A DNA stretch of 51,549 nt from positions 1-51,549 of the forward strand of contig CANROE010000013.1 in the NCBI GenBank assembly GCA_947632195.1. The letters are read 5' to 3'. Shown in pieces: positions 41,501-48,060 of this stretch (its first letter is position 1; each line of letters opens with the position of its first letter). The notes beneath the pieces are model-generated. The model ran no database searches. It was given only the letters and a program-made list of their open reading frames with translations, and was not told the origin of the DNA. The position numbers were made by a program, and so were the translations under genes. This DNA is from an uncultured Clostridia bacterium (lineage in GTDB: Bacteria > Bacillota > Clostridia > Christensenellales > Borkfalkiaceae).

Positions 41501-44500
41501 ACGAAAGACACGAAGAACTACGTGTGGAAGATGGGCGCCGATTTGGAGAAGCACGCCGAGATCACGAAGCACACCGTCAAGGCAAGCGACGTGATGTGGG
41601 AAGATGAAGAAAATGAGCGTTTCACCTATGCGGGGAGCACGCTTTCCGACCCCACGGCGGAGTTTGAGGGCTGTGGCAACGACGGCATCATTTCACTTGT
41701 CGTTTCGCCGAACGACGGCAAAGAGGCCTTCAAAAATGCGGGCAAGTACGCGTTCAAGGCGGAACTTAACGAAACAACCGCCATAAACTACGCTCTTGAG
41801 ACCGCGACGAAGAATTACACCATCAGACAGGCGGAGATGAAGGATACGTTCGGCGTTGGGGACCATATGCCGAAGGACAATACCCATGTCTACAATTCGG
41901 AGATGGAGAATGTTCCGCTTTGCCTGCCAGAACCGACGGCGAAGGATTTCCCCGTCGAAGGAAAGGATGAAGCATGGGAAGAGGGGAGCCTCACCATCTT
42001 CTACATCATCACCACGCACCCCGAGGGCAAACACGATGAGGCCGAGATCAAGAAGAATTTGGATATCTTGGAAACAGGTGGGTTGTTCGATGAGGGTAAG
42101 CCGTGGAAGGCGTATGACCCCGACGACCCCGAGATGAACGTCACGGCGCCGATGGGCTACTGCGTGTACTTCAAGATCGTGGAAAAGGACGGCAACGGCA
42201 ACCACAAGACCCATTACGGCTATTTCAGCGTGCACATCGCGCACGAGGAACTCACCATCACGCTCAAAGACAACAGCGAAGGCTTGCTGCCGGAGACGCT
42301 GGAGTACGGCGACGTCGTCCTCACGGAAACAACGCTCGAAAAGGGCTTGGAGACGGCGATCGAGTCGGTCATGTCGCTTGAGAACGGGAAGGAAGTAGAC
42401 AGGACGAAGGATTTTGAGGGCAACTTTGCACACTTCACCTTCTATCTCCGCACGAAGGACAAAATCAATGAGGGGATCCGCTATACCATCTTTGAGGATG
42501 GCGTCTACCGCGGCACGGAAAAGGATACGGACAATTTTGTCCAACATCTGCCCGTGGGGACGTACTATCTCTTTGTCTCCTACCGTGCGGAGGGCGATAC
42601 GCGGTATATTGTCTTTAAGTGGGCAGGCGACAACAGGCCGCAATTCACGGTCACCGCACGCAAAATTTCCGTCGATGTGACTTTCACGAATACCACCTAC
42701 GGCAATGATCCCACAGGCTGGGTGACGTACGGAACGCCCACCCGCGACAGCAAACCGGACGACACGTGGTATGCGAAAGGCGAAGCCGAGAGCGACACCG
42801 ACCTTCATACCCTTCTCCTCCGCGAAACGGTGGGCGGGAGCGCGTTTGTGCCCAAGAAAAAGACGGCGGCGAACACCTACACCGTCACGGCGGAATGCCA
42901 GAACAACAACTATGCAGTGACGTTCAAGTACAACGGCGGCAATTCTTACACCATCGAAAAAGCCACCATATCCGTAGAATGGACGGACACGGAGGGCGGC
43001 GTTTTCGGCTCGGCCGTCAAACAGCCCAAGGCGTCGGCAACGGGCGTTGAGGGCGACGTGCTTACCTTCCAGGCGGAAATCGACGAAACGTCGCCGACGA
43101 AAGCCCCGTTTAAGAACGCGGGTACGTATATCTTCAGGGCGACGATCGTGGGCGGCCTTGCGGGCAACTACAAATTGATGAATGACACGGTGACGGTTAT
43201 TATCACCAAGAAACCCGTCAAAGCGCCGACCATCCAATCCAAGGAATATAACGGGGGCCCCCAGACGGCAGATGTTGACGTTGCGGGCAAGGATTTCAAG
43301 GTCAAGAAGAACGCGGGCGGCACAGACTTCGGAAGTTACGAGGTCGTGCTCGGACTCAACGATTCCGAAAACTTCATGTGGGAGAGCACCAATAAATCGG
43401 ACGATCTGACGCTGGAATTCCACATCACCACAACGAAAAATTATTTGGAAGAGGCGCTCACCCTCAGCGGTTGGGAGTACGACGGCACGGCGCACGGAGC
43501 CGCCGCAAAGGCGAGGTTCGGCGAAGTTACGTTCATCTATTCCAGAACGAAAGACGGCAACGAACTCGGCAATACTGCGCCAAAGGACGTGGGAACGTAC
43601 TATGTGAAGGCGTATGTTGAAGCGGACGATAAGAACAACTATAATGCGTTTACGTCCGCCCCCGTCGAATTTAAGATCTCGCCGAAACCGATCGACGTCA
43701 CGTGGACGGTGGGAACGTATGAATATTCGGGTGTGGAGCAGACAAGACCCACGGCAAAGGCGTCGACGGGGCTTAAGGCCGATTCCGCGGACTTCACCCT
43801 GTCTGTCATTATGACCGCGCACCCCGATTGGGGCGAGGACGATGCGTTTATCGTCGCGGGCGGCTATACCTTTAGGGCGGATTTCAGGCCCGGAGACAGA
43901 ACGCGCGCAGAGAACTTCACGCTGACAAAGGAGACGATCGAGCAATTTGCCGAAATCGCGCAGAAGGGGCTCACGATCACGGCGAATGCGCACAGCATCC
44001 CCTACGGCGATCCGTTGTCGGACAACGGCGTGACGTGCGAGGGGTTCGTAAGCAGCGAGGGCGTCGGCAATTTGGAGAACGCGCTGACGTTCCGCTCCGA
44101 CAATTATGTGCAGTATGAGAGCGGCGTGGGCGATCATTACACCATTACGCCCCAAGGATACACCTCGCACAACTACGACATCACGTTCAAGAGCGGCCAA
44201 CTCACCGTGACGCCGCGGGAGATCGCGGTCGACTGGACGACAAAAGCGTCGTATACCTACCAAGGGAAAGATCTTGCCATGCCCGAGGCCTCGGCGACGG
44301 GGGTGAACGGCGACAAATTCACGCTCGATGTGGAAATCGACAAGGAGTCGCCCATGCAGGGCGCGTTCCGGAACGCAGGCGACTATCTCTTCGCGGCAAA
44401 GTTCAAGAGCGGGGCCGCAAATGCCGAAAACTACACTCTGACGGGCGCGAAGAAGGATATTCACGTCGAACGGGCGGCTGCCACGGCGAAATGGGGCACG

Positions 44501-47500
44501 GAGATCTTTATTTACCGCGGCTCGATGTTCGACGAAAGCGAATATCCCACGGCGACGTTTGACGGCATCGGCGAGGACGGCAAAGAGATCGAATTGCGCG
44601 TTTTCATCTCCGAATATCCCGCCACGGCGGACGGCACCTTCCGGAACGCAGGCAAATACACGTTTACGGCGGAGTTCCAAAATAATTTCGACAAGAACTA
44701 CGAATTCGACGGCGTGCAGTCGCACGATTATACCGTCGAACAGGCGGAGATGGTCGAAAAATTCGGGGAAGAGGGCAGAATGTCGAAGATGAAGGACGAC
44801 GTTTTCTTCCGCATCGAGATGGAAGCCGTTCCCCTCAAACTGCCCGAGCCGACCGACGGCAAATTCCCCATCACCGGTGTCGGGGAGGACACCTCGTGGG
44901 CGGGTGCGGACCTTAAGATCTATTATATCGTCACCGTACACGATGAAAACAGACACGACCCTGCCGCCATCCGTGCGCTCCTCGACAAACTGAAACAGGA
45001 GAAGTTGGAGCCCGGCATGGTATGGTTGGAATATTCCGCCGCGGAGGAGAGGTTAAACGTAAGAGACGCGAAAGGATATTGCGTGTACTTCAAGATCGTG
45101 GAAAGCGACGGCAAGGGCAACTATAAGACCTATTACGACTATTTCAGCGTGCATATCGCGCAGGAACAACTTAAGATCAGACTCACCGACGAGGCGCGGG
45201 AAGGCTTTATGGAGCCCGTGGAGTACGGCGACGTCGCCCATACGCAGTCTGCCTTGCAGAGCAGCATTGCGGGCGGGATCGCCAAGATTACCGATAACGT
45301 CGGCGCGGACAGGACGGCGGAATTCAAGAGCGAACTTGAAAAGTTCATCTTCTATTTCCGCAAGGACACCGAGGACGGACAGTATTTCTACGTTGACGAC
45401 GAGGGCATCAAAGATAACAACGACAAGACCGTCGCCAACCTGCCGCTCGGCACGTATTACCTCTTTATCATTTACAACCGCGATGCGGGCGGCGCGCCGG
45501 AGCGCATCATCTTTGATTGGGAGAGAGGCAGACCGCACTTCGAGGTCGTCACGAGAAAGGTCAAGATCACCCTTTCGTTTGCGGAGCACACCTACGGCGA
45601 AGCGCCCGACCCTTGGTGGGAGGAGACCGCCCGCACCCGCAACGGCAAAGCGGGCAACTGGTACGCACCGGGCGAGGAGGACGTCGAACTTGAATATTCG
45701 GTCGTATTGCAGGGCGCGAATGGCACATTTACCCCCTCGGCAGCGACGAATGCGGGCACGTACAGGGTCGTCACGGACGACAGGAGCAACGCAAACTACG
45801 AGGTGACGTTCATCAATGCGGCGGGCGGGGAACTCGCCTATACCGTGGAAAAGGCTTCCGTCGGAAAACCTGCAGAGGACGGCACGGTGTTCACTTATAC
45901 GGGTTTTGAACAGACCTACACGGTAGAGGAGAACCCCGACTTCTATACGGTGAGCGGTACCCATCGGACGAATGCCAACGAGGCGGGCCACGATGTGATA
46001 ATCGCGCTCAAAGACCCCGTCAACTACAAGTGGGAGGGCGGCGACAGCGAGGATCTTATCTACAAATTCATCATCAGAAAGGCGACCCTCACCGTGACGG
46101 CGAAGGACAAGACCGTAACCTACGGCGACGGACCCTCCAATGACGGCGTAACGTGCAGCGGGCTTGTAAACGGCGAGACGTGGGAAGATGTCGTCCGCGG
46201 CACATTGGCATTCGCTTACGGCGGATATGAGCCGTTTATGGACGTCGGCGAATACGCGATCATGCCCAGCGGACTTTCCGCAGAGAACTACAACTTCTCC
46301 TACGTTGCGGGAAGACTCACCGTTGTTCCCAAGGAGATCTCGGTAGAGTGGGAAGAAAAGAGCTACACCTACACGGGTTCTGTTTTCACCGATCCCACCG
46401 CAACGGCAGAGGGCGTCGGCGAGGACGGCACGTTCACATTAAAAGTTTCTCCCGCTTTTACGGGTGAATTCAAGAACGCGGGAGACTATGTCTTCAAGGC
46501 GGAGCTCGATAGCTTGAATGCGAAATCGAAGAATTACACCCTCAAGGAAAGCACCACGACGCGCACTTACACCGTGGAAAAGCGGGAAGTGACCGCGCCG
46601 ACGATCCCGAGTAAGGTGTACAGCGGCACCAGACAGACGGCGGACGTTGAGGCTTCTACGCTTTACACTGTCACCGAAAATAATGGCGGAACGAACGTGG
46701 GAAGCTATAATGTTGAACTCACACTTACGGACAGTGCAAACTACAAGTGGGCGGATAGTGAAGATGCGGAGCTCACCCTCACGTTCACGATCACGAAGGC
46801 CGATTACGACATGTCGGGCGTGACGTTTGAGGACGTCACCGTGACCTACGACGCGAAGGAGCACAGTATCACCGTTACGGGAACGTTGCCGAACGGCGTC
46901 ACCGTGACCTACGAGGGCAACGGGCAGAAGGCGGTCGGCGAGTACACCGTGAAGGCAAACTTCAAGGGCGACGAGCAAAATTATAATCCCATTCCTTCCA
47001 TGATCGCAACGTTGAAGATCGTGACTGTCAGCCATGATCTGGGCAACGTCCGCTTTGAGGATGTGACCGTGAAGTACGACGGCAATGCGCACAGTATCAC
47101 CGTAACGGGTACCCTGCCGACAGGCGTCACCGTGACCTACGAGGGGAACGGGCAGACCGACCCTGATATCTACACCGTGACCGCGGTCTTCAGCGACCCC
47201 GACGGCGTAATATTTGACAGAATGACGGCGACCCTCACCATCTTGCGAACGCACGTGCAGAAAGAACTCGATGACGGAAGCGGCGTGGAAGTTGCCCTCG
47301 ACAGCGAGAAAGGCTTCGACCCCACTTTGGAGCTTGTGGTCGAAAAGGCGGAGAGTGTTGAGCGCAGTTATCTGATATGGATCAAGGACAAAGTTTCCGA
47401 AAAGTACGATGTAAAGATGTGCAAGGACGGCGTGGAGGCTCCCATTGATGGAAAAGTGACGGTGCGGCTCCTCATCCCCGAAGAATTCCGAGACAGAGAC

Positions 47501-47719
47501 TTTGAATTGAGAACGGGATCGGAGGGCATCTCCTTCACGCGGGACGGAAACTATGTCGTCTTTGAAGCGGACGGACTTTCGTCTTATGTGTTCACAAGCG
47601 TCTATGTGCCGTATATCCCCGTCATCATCATTTTGGTGGTAGTGCTGTTTGTGGATGTACTTGGCATGGTCGCCTTGGTGGTCGTCTATAAGAAACGTAA
47701 AAACTCAACGGAGGAATAA
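26510..47719 (+). CDS. Giant (7069-residue) MBG-domain surface protein with C-terminal membrane anchor
   Basis: A 21.2-kb uninterrupted gene. Residues 1-35 form a signal peptide (KGKKFIVGLFTLAMAASVAV). Residues about 60-665 hold two beta-helix-like segments, each opening with ADHNNHxGW and containing a CLNGxTxT...DCQGxG motif. Then come several dozen MBG-type domains (about 80 residues; signatures YDGT/YNG, DAGTYTVT, NY.L..., YTI.KA.L). They are interrupted by beta-helix/ATCTQxG modules at about 1713-2303 and 2937-3393, and by two related non-MBG modules at about 5107-5383 and 6077-6347. Two tandem near-identical domains lie at about 6765-6910. The end has a globular part (about 6915-7025) and a membrane helix (IPVIIILVVVLFVDVLGM) with a basic tail. 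No LPXTG motif is seen. It is most likely a very long adhesin-like stalk; ligand unknown. Its promoter holds the G13 tract. Confidence 0.9.
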   Translation: MLKGKKFIVGLFTLAMAASVAVGVGVGTSALLGAEKLTGGSTASSQVTPPSASDNIVPLTSADHNNHSGWTSLTSTQETTTGSKVQYRFDLSGLLGSYYVTSAEASKTSHVTSGSIQKEVILCLNGQTLTFSGSLTVEAGGSLTICDCQGAGKLDGTVVVQNGAKLTLESGVNVSTVKLSDSTSTLNIKGNSSQTNVELSGSAELTLANGVNVKQVTMIGASSQLTLSDSATLDTLDLRNGASFTLANGKVSNVNMNKSNLTIAKEITLESLSSPDSDKDSTVTVEKNVTIKAGNSNNIGTVEVLSNNSTLSLGASVKGGTVKLLGKEAKLSLNNGTVTTLELHKDASYTVNESTKVGTVDMYDDAVLTIGDPNNRTPSYEGEKITLNVSLKYSKDGESKIICGKLKEGTKIDLQPTNGLRPWFNIDEDSFTTNNAGYDYWDFFTVDGMPMTAPTAADHNNHVGWGDVLEGLNASGDVMPSDSFSGECCFKQDEVDGNFHDGIEVLSPAEDDSITGDAEFCLNGKTFTLTSDLYIGGSLVISDCQGRGTITSDSGCSIIVDGGSLEIAGGTIEVPIVVEDGTLVISGNPTINESIQLNTDGTANSECMIRCGVIDPNIKIDVDSSAGSWPYVDEAYLYANNPDLGVEEFWEIFSLGGDFMPAQAEVTWPDKWEGTYNGYDQSDEINIKVQNLKGEEISDSTVTFTPLESASSSEFKDAGTYTVTAEVSDSRYRVAEEAEGEERTYTIKPVELKENVFFPYLHEDEEGNHWYTDTYDGSDRLSEIAEGITLTLKNEDDEFPTLNTDYTVAVDGVSNGELKNTGTYTVSVVIEENSNGTYNYIFGTFKNFEDLDGQITSNTQEYIIEKASVMINDDDVKASDKVYDGTLDATSCVGDIDFSSQLFTGDGVSVSCKATVSGDANVGDNKNVTIVYTIVGDDEYNNYQFVVDSVVSNHTATFTKQISITPAPVKVDWGTTSLTLANDLFATIKKGIKVTPTTTVSGKTTLTADTDYTVTAAKGSESNTTQIVSVGTYTFTVTLTNTNFKLDNSVTGRKSDTEAKQDFEVTRKTLSGSVAITWTGTGNKTYNGSVQTFPKATIKDVFGKDLTLDVKVTKYNGTEEERDFKNAGTYTFTAKLSVADEANYSLGDDTGPKTHEVTIDPAPVTVTVTIDAKEYDGTADVSKELVHVETDGIIVADQSAVHVEVANGTLTCDGKDVGSHNVNGIKLQIVGDEHGNYVIKDADTDGTKTVSSTINITQASLTLNWDSDDYTYTGETLPHPTASADGRTQNSESLTVEVAIEPGKTFMDVGEYTFTATVSGVTSGNYDVKNPSMVYHIKQATLKVTFDPLDSTEYDGEDWIKRIKDAVRVESPTVKPVPASDYKITITKDGTDVSNTTSKNARTYHVTVTLADEVNYVAWTEPETHDYTITSTSLSVPSLAQSKTYNGGGQAADLPTITGVNGETLTFGTDYTLSYEVKDAGKLNTDGKPKDVGTYNVLIALTGDAANNYTVSQNIGTFTITQATVTVSDITVRKVYDGTTDIDASTVIFNTSGIIAEDQSAVKVEAKSATTDQVNVGENLEVSVTFEIIGDDAGNYKFAEPHLDDDHKTTITTSTLLIQSVSVEPVWWANWNDASKHYYTNGKDFLSGLKKQIKVTKESGGDLDAGDYEITVTKGSESVSEIVDAGTYRFTITLKTNNYRFGSTAESVSQDFVLEDAVARVTVGEEVTGYGSIEDAWAAATVESEATVTLMQTTLMKMEPLTVGTGDNITFDLNGKTLTGSITVSAGSLTLQGTGTLEGGVTVKGGSFTMSGGTITNTAGSGVRVESGTFTMKSGLITGCKATSASKDDEAGRGGGVYITGSGNFTMEGGEISGNEATRGGGVYKAGSGTFTMSSGTIKDNTATAVFDGGGTGGGVEVGKGTFEMTGGEISGNNKADEGAGVYVENDGVFTMSSGTITGNTASGSGNGVYVTEKGEFTMSGGSIKDNKAVSPDVYINGRVEGDGYFKWSGGDIGVVHLGSGAYIDVLSPASKPTYPIAIEVESITDDGVKVLAWTEGDAAATIHSYFKSKDDKACYYIKAAENAAYIGKHSLVKNGDPVWVGYTSVTFNVKCEHEGCNENASATLSGTRIEKGDTVAATCTQAGSQKYTATVTLKDFEEFSADYATLSGGSITSTSPNTETLDPQGHDWEYSADGATITATCKNDAHDVEKDGCEKKYSVTLNAPKSADGGNAVYNAKEQPATVGGATIETFPGGYSITYKYNKDSADNYVDMGDAPKNAGYYKATLTANDHPETSVSVEFQIEKASLTVTANAHSITYGQPEAEWENSGVTFGAFCTPDTQAVVHGEPEFEYSYNLYDDVSGAYTITPKGGSLYADNYKFDFRPGTLTVNQAELVIKWSEPGALVFGELEGKAYSVTLEVIYNHDEVNAVLTYTGNSYDGMFKSGTSMPTQAGENYTVTVSIAGGKSGNYKLTGEIAKTFNIAKKNVETPTFAHAKYDGTVKTVDLGSGALYRLSDGGTGTNAGEYNVVLELTDANNYKWADVAAVPGGESTITLENAFVIDKATLTVTFIELDSTTYDGNDWVARIKGVTVVSDTAAKPAEGDGGDYIITIQKDGVGNLYPSGVSKDAGTYTVTVALTLEGQKNFEFVGSNKTTVEHTYTISKATNGWRGGEGHEVTLADWTYDGGTKEHKPTADSLFGQAEFTYSTTNEKEGEYVAKQPVDAGTYWVKATVTGTTNYDGLEAVYAQFTISKAKANLTITPPDATYDGEKHEAEITITVDGAPGLVIIEDYTVTYQKDGEDAEPIDAGDYTVTVALTEKAAKNYDLVGVASVSFTIEAAVVTVKWWDDHPRYTTLRGNFLPELREQIIVTKDGTPLEEDLDYTITVTKDGDEVGEIGKAGDYLFTVTLGSNYQFAGGETTAEKTFTLYEAVAWVTPWHYTESGPTDDTTTGYGSFEDAWEEAQRARRATVTLIAKNVECNHATVEAGEEISLNLNSNTLKGDILVNGGEFTLEPWKSWANDGGHMYGSINVAGGTFNMKGGDIEGSVTVNEGTFNMEDGGITEGGVIVNGGTFKMPDGTIYDNVTVNNGSFQWGGGTIRGKVILSRSTYIEVLDMPKRPAYTPIEIAVTLDDEPQKVLQWYHAEGDLFEDRWFTSADENACCYFGDGIGEWIVYIGKHSLRSYGDPEWAADFTSVTFDNIQCEHCERTATATLTGERIVKGAATAATCTQYGTQAYTATVQVSDLTDPGSWITFDEEHDKIVEDISATTTDENAYAPTGHVWEYTAEGATLTATCNGHHDPNVDGDKEFAIILEASTTTYNGEEHLATVGGDTKKEPFDGEYTLSYKCNKESADNYAPMDGTAPKNAGYYKAILTANGHPEAQATLDFEIKKAPITLQTPASVPFNGGKQTAKELATLTGVNGERLTLDTDYTVSYKKGGAETEPINAGEYTVTVTLNSTALAGNYTLVNNSVTYTISKIAVTATWKEGANVLTEETDLTYDGETHTVTLTLTADGGYSTPLPLTGESAYKDAKTYTFKAEDKSGNYTESEWTLMITVKQATLTVTGATAAPKTYNGEVDDPVIDFTLTGYKGPDATTVKVASWAAKYARPDVGDNITITVSDVTLTGEASENYTVSLGTFAEIGGKINTAKLKVTLTPAGKKYDGTDAATVTGTFDADSGLIEGDVVSAKVTAYFENFNAGENRAITIDSVVLEGAKAGNYEAVYEGSDLSAKIEQREIHITWENVESLVYNGEDQTPTPKLPDELPEIDKNSEALNVSAEVKGEHANAGTQYTATAVLGGTSKENYTIIDTCKEQEYTIKQAKITIGGTYSDTISYNGSVYRKIITVPTEGLTQKSSADISTDAQVTITTSGKDHGVYKNDDGSLKVSISVSLTDSTNFAYAFEASVTITIEQKEIELPTPAAVTYSGVVQHAKELATLTTGVSGETLTLNRDYTVSYVGNVKTNTTPQNADTYTVTVTLNDTSLANNYRLKSGTVTYIINKAEIVFDTSKVSLTTSKVYDGNSSVTGVETAGNSITIDTGVNSETVKGSYTAVYRDKNVDAEKDITIVLTLQGADNYVFGTGTYTVNENGSITWTVSGAITAKELKLNPEAVTVKKVYDGKGTVADGQINCPDEALVEVVKDDDVTISAKSAVFTGADFSVGKNKNVQITVNLDGTDAGNYTISVQTLGVGEITKAQLSIKNLNNYRYNGKDHFEKAKEDIKSKVTNSSGTTVLPTLDDLTITVEDETEVRDAKTYSITVELSEDDYKNFAFDKDSQTAKVSVTVEKGNVTKITWAVSEPAEGALADDHYNAVYDGKVHTVTATLTLDGSETIEAVLTKNTFKDAKSSYTITINDTENYTVSASNAIFTATISQKTITLTTPEAVTYSSEVQNAKELATLTGVNGETLTLGRDYTVSYKKGEETDPINAGEYTVTVRLNETSLANNYTLASSTVTYIINRADLTITWNGPDNVTYGEAKWPEPSANFQGEDGKTTKIVVTEKAGKTFKNADSYTFQAELKDGAADNYNITEESREHAYTITPASLKASLSAEVVYGDEFTKDCVRVSVNADDLMYEDSKEAIEARILDFIKAAIGGSGSGFTTTYTTEMHVGDPATVSYSGSWESGNYTVTFAEGAVKVLKRNIKLTLDAGNSNTYGDASHHATVSAARSGGEGHWFGHVEDEEKLLENLVFTFTKEDSRGQEYYPRMQVGVYTVSADWKEGSDLANDYKIVRTVTATYTVNRAALTVTLSATVEYGEETPEVTVRHVSGLVSGDGQSVLDEAKEKAAFDFDGYDVGTEVGNYKMTAEQTEITNYTVTFESVEGNFTVTPRKIKVTLTFEERTYGQDPSGWVNAVASRKGGGTWYVGSSDDISILELAYTLEETGEMPTNKTDANTYTVIPQCNNANYDVEFADASGGKTFRYTVNKATIEAAITWNDADDHEYDGKEHHPSATVEGANGPLALEIEQKYEGAGDGSKFKDVGNYTFTASLDTKDTKNYVWKMGADLEKHAEITKHTVKASDVMWEDEENERFTYAGSTLSDPTAEFEGCGNDGIISLVVSPNDGKEAFKNAGKYAFKAELNETTAINYALETATKNYTIRQAEMKDTFGVGDHMPKDNTHVYNSEMENVPLCLPEPTAKDFPVEGKDEAWEEGSLTIFYIITTHPEGKHDEAEIKKNLDILETGGLFDEGKPWKAYDPDDPEMNVTAPMGYCVYFKIVEKDGNGNHKTHYGYFSVHIAHEELTITLKDNSEGLLPETLEYGDVVLTETTLEKGLETAIESVMSLENGKEVDRTKDFEGNFAHFTFYLRTKDKINEGIRYTIFEDGVYRGTEKDTDNFVQHLPVGTYYLFVSYRAEGDTRYIVFKWAGDNRPQFTVTARKISVDVTFTNTTYGNDPTGWVTYGTPTRDSKPDDTWYAKGEAESDTDLHTLLLRETVGGSAFVPKKKTAANTYTVTAECQNNNYAVTFKYNGGNSYTIEKATISVEWTDTEGGVFGSAVKQPKASATGVEGDVLTFQAEIDETSPTKAPFKNAGTYIFRATIVGGLAGNYKLMNDTVTVIITKKPVKAPTIQSKEYNGGPQTADVDVAGKDFKVKKNAGGTDFGSYEVVLGLNDSENFMWESTNKSDDLTLEFHITTTKNYLEEALTLSGWEYDGTAHGAAAKARFGEVTFIYSRTKDGNELGNTAPKDVGTYYVKAYVEADDKNNYNAFTSAPVEFKISPKPIDVTWTVGTYEYSGVEQTRPTAKASTGLKADSADFTLSVIMTAHPDWGEDDAFIVAGGYTFRADFRPGDRTRAENFTLTKETIEQFAEIAQKGLTITANAHSIPYGDPLSDNGVTCEGFVSSEGVGNLENALTFRSDNYVQYESGVGDHYTITPQGYTSHNYDITFKSGQLTVTPREIAVDWTTKASYTYQGKDLAMPEASATGVNGDKFTLDVEIDKESPMQGAFRNAGDYLFAAKFKSGAANAENYTLTGAKKDIHVERAAATAKWGTEIFIYRGSMFDESEYPTATFDGIGEDGKEIELRVFISEYPATADGTFRNAGKYTFTAEFQNNFDKNYEFDGVQSHDYTVEQAEMVEKFGEEGRMSKMKDDVFFRIEMEAVPLKLPEPTDGKFPITGVGEDTSWAGADLKIYYIVTVHDENRHDPAAIRALLDKLKQEKLEPGMVWLEYSAAEERLNVRDAKGYCVYFKIVESDGKGNYKTYYDYFSVHIAQEQLKIRLTDEAREGFMEPVEYGDVAHTQSALQSSIAGGIAKITDNVGADRTAEFKSELEKFIFYFRKDTEDGQYFYVDDEGIKDNNDKTVANLPLGTYYLFIIYNRDAGGAPERIIFDWERGRPHFEVVTRKVKITLSFAEHTYGEAPDPWWEETARTRNGKAGNWYAPGEEDVELEYSVVLQGANGTFTPSAATNAGTYRVVTDDRSNANYEVTFINAAGGELAYTVEKASVGKPAEDGTVFTYTGFEQTYTVEENPDFYTVSGTHRTNANEAGHDVIIALKDPVNYKWEGGDSEDLIYKFIIRKATLTVTAKDKTVTYGDGPSNDGVTCSGLVNGETWEDVVRGTLAFAYGGYEPFMDVGEYAIMPSGLSAENYNFSYVAGRLTVVPKEISVEWEEKSYTYTGSVFTDPTATAEGVGEDGTFTLKVSPAFTGEFKNAGDYVFKAELDSLNAKSKNYTLKESTTTRTYTVEKREVTAPTIPSKVYSGTRQTADVEASTLYTVTENNGGTNVGSYNVELTLTDSANYKWADSEDAELTLTFTITKADYDMSGVTFEDVTVTYDAKEHSITVTGTLPNGVTVTYEGNGQKAVGEYTVKANFKGDEQNYNPIPSMIATLKIVTVSHDLGNVRFEDVTVKYDGNAHSITVTGTLPTGVTVTYEGNGQTDPDIYTVTAVFSDPDGVIFDRMTATLTILRTHVQKELDDGSGVEVALDSEKGFDPTLELVVEKAESVERSYLIWIKDKVSEKYDVKMCKDGVEAPIDGKVTVRLLIPEEFRDRDFELRTGSEGISFTRDGNYVVFEADGLSSYVFTSVYVPYIPVIIILVVVLFVDVLGMVALVVVYKKRKNSTEE

Positions 47720-47723
47720 GGGT

Positions 47724-48020
47724 ATGTTAGCGAAATTGGGAGACGCATTCTTCATGAGCGAGGGAGAGCAAAGTGTTCTCATCGCCCTGCTCGTCATTGC
47801 GATCGTTTGCACGGTCGCCGTGATCGCGCTGTGGATCACCGCCGTCTTATTGCTCAAAAAGCGCAAAGCGGCGTCCTGCAGTCCCGAACCCGAAACGCAG
47901 ACGCTTGAGGAGGAGCAGATCGCTTCGCAGGAAGAGCCTGCGCAGACGGAGGAGAGCGGCGAGACGCACGATACTAACTCCGTTTCCGAGCCCACTCAAG
48001 AGCCCGAGGAAAAGGAATAG
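47724..48020 (+). CDS. 98-residue single-span membrane protein with acidic tail
   Basis: I do not recognise a family. Residues about 17-46 are a membrane segment (SVLIALLVIAIVCTVAVIAL...VLLLKKRK), followed by a basic stop-transfer and a 50-residue tail rich in Glu, Gln, Ser and Thr, likely cytoplasmic. The start ATG at 47724 has GGAGGAA upstream (47710-47716), and lies four bases after the stop of the giant gene. The two are surely co-transcribed, and both have a single membrane helix followed by KKRK, so this protein may help anchor or place the giant protein. That is inference. Confidence 0.75.
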   Translation: MLAKLGDAFFMSEGEQSVLIALLVIAIVCTVAVIALWITAVLLLKKRKAASCSPEPETQTLEEEQIASQEEPAQTEESGETHDTNSVSEPTQEPEEKE

Positions 48021-48060
48021 AGCAGTGCATATTTGACTTTGCTCAAAAATCAAAAAAACG

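Noticed and set aside
18405-47719. Sortase anchoring of either giant protein
   Set aside because: No LPXTG-like motif followed by a hydrophobic segment and basic tail is visible. The 7069-residue protein ends in a membrane helix with YKKRKNSTEE, and the 2480-residue protein has only the N-terminal membrane segment.
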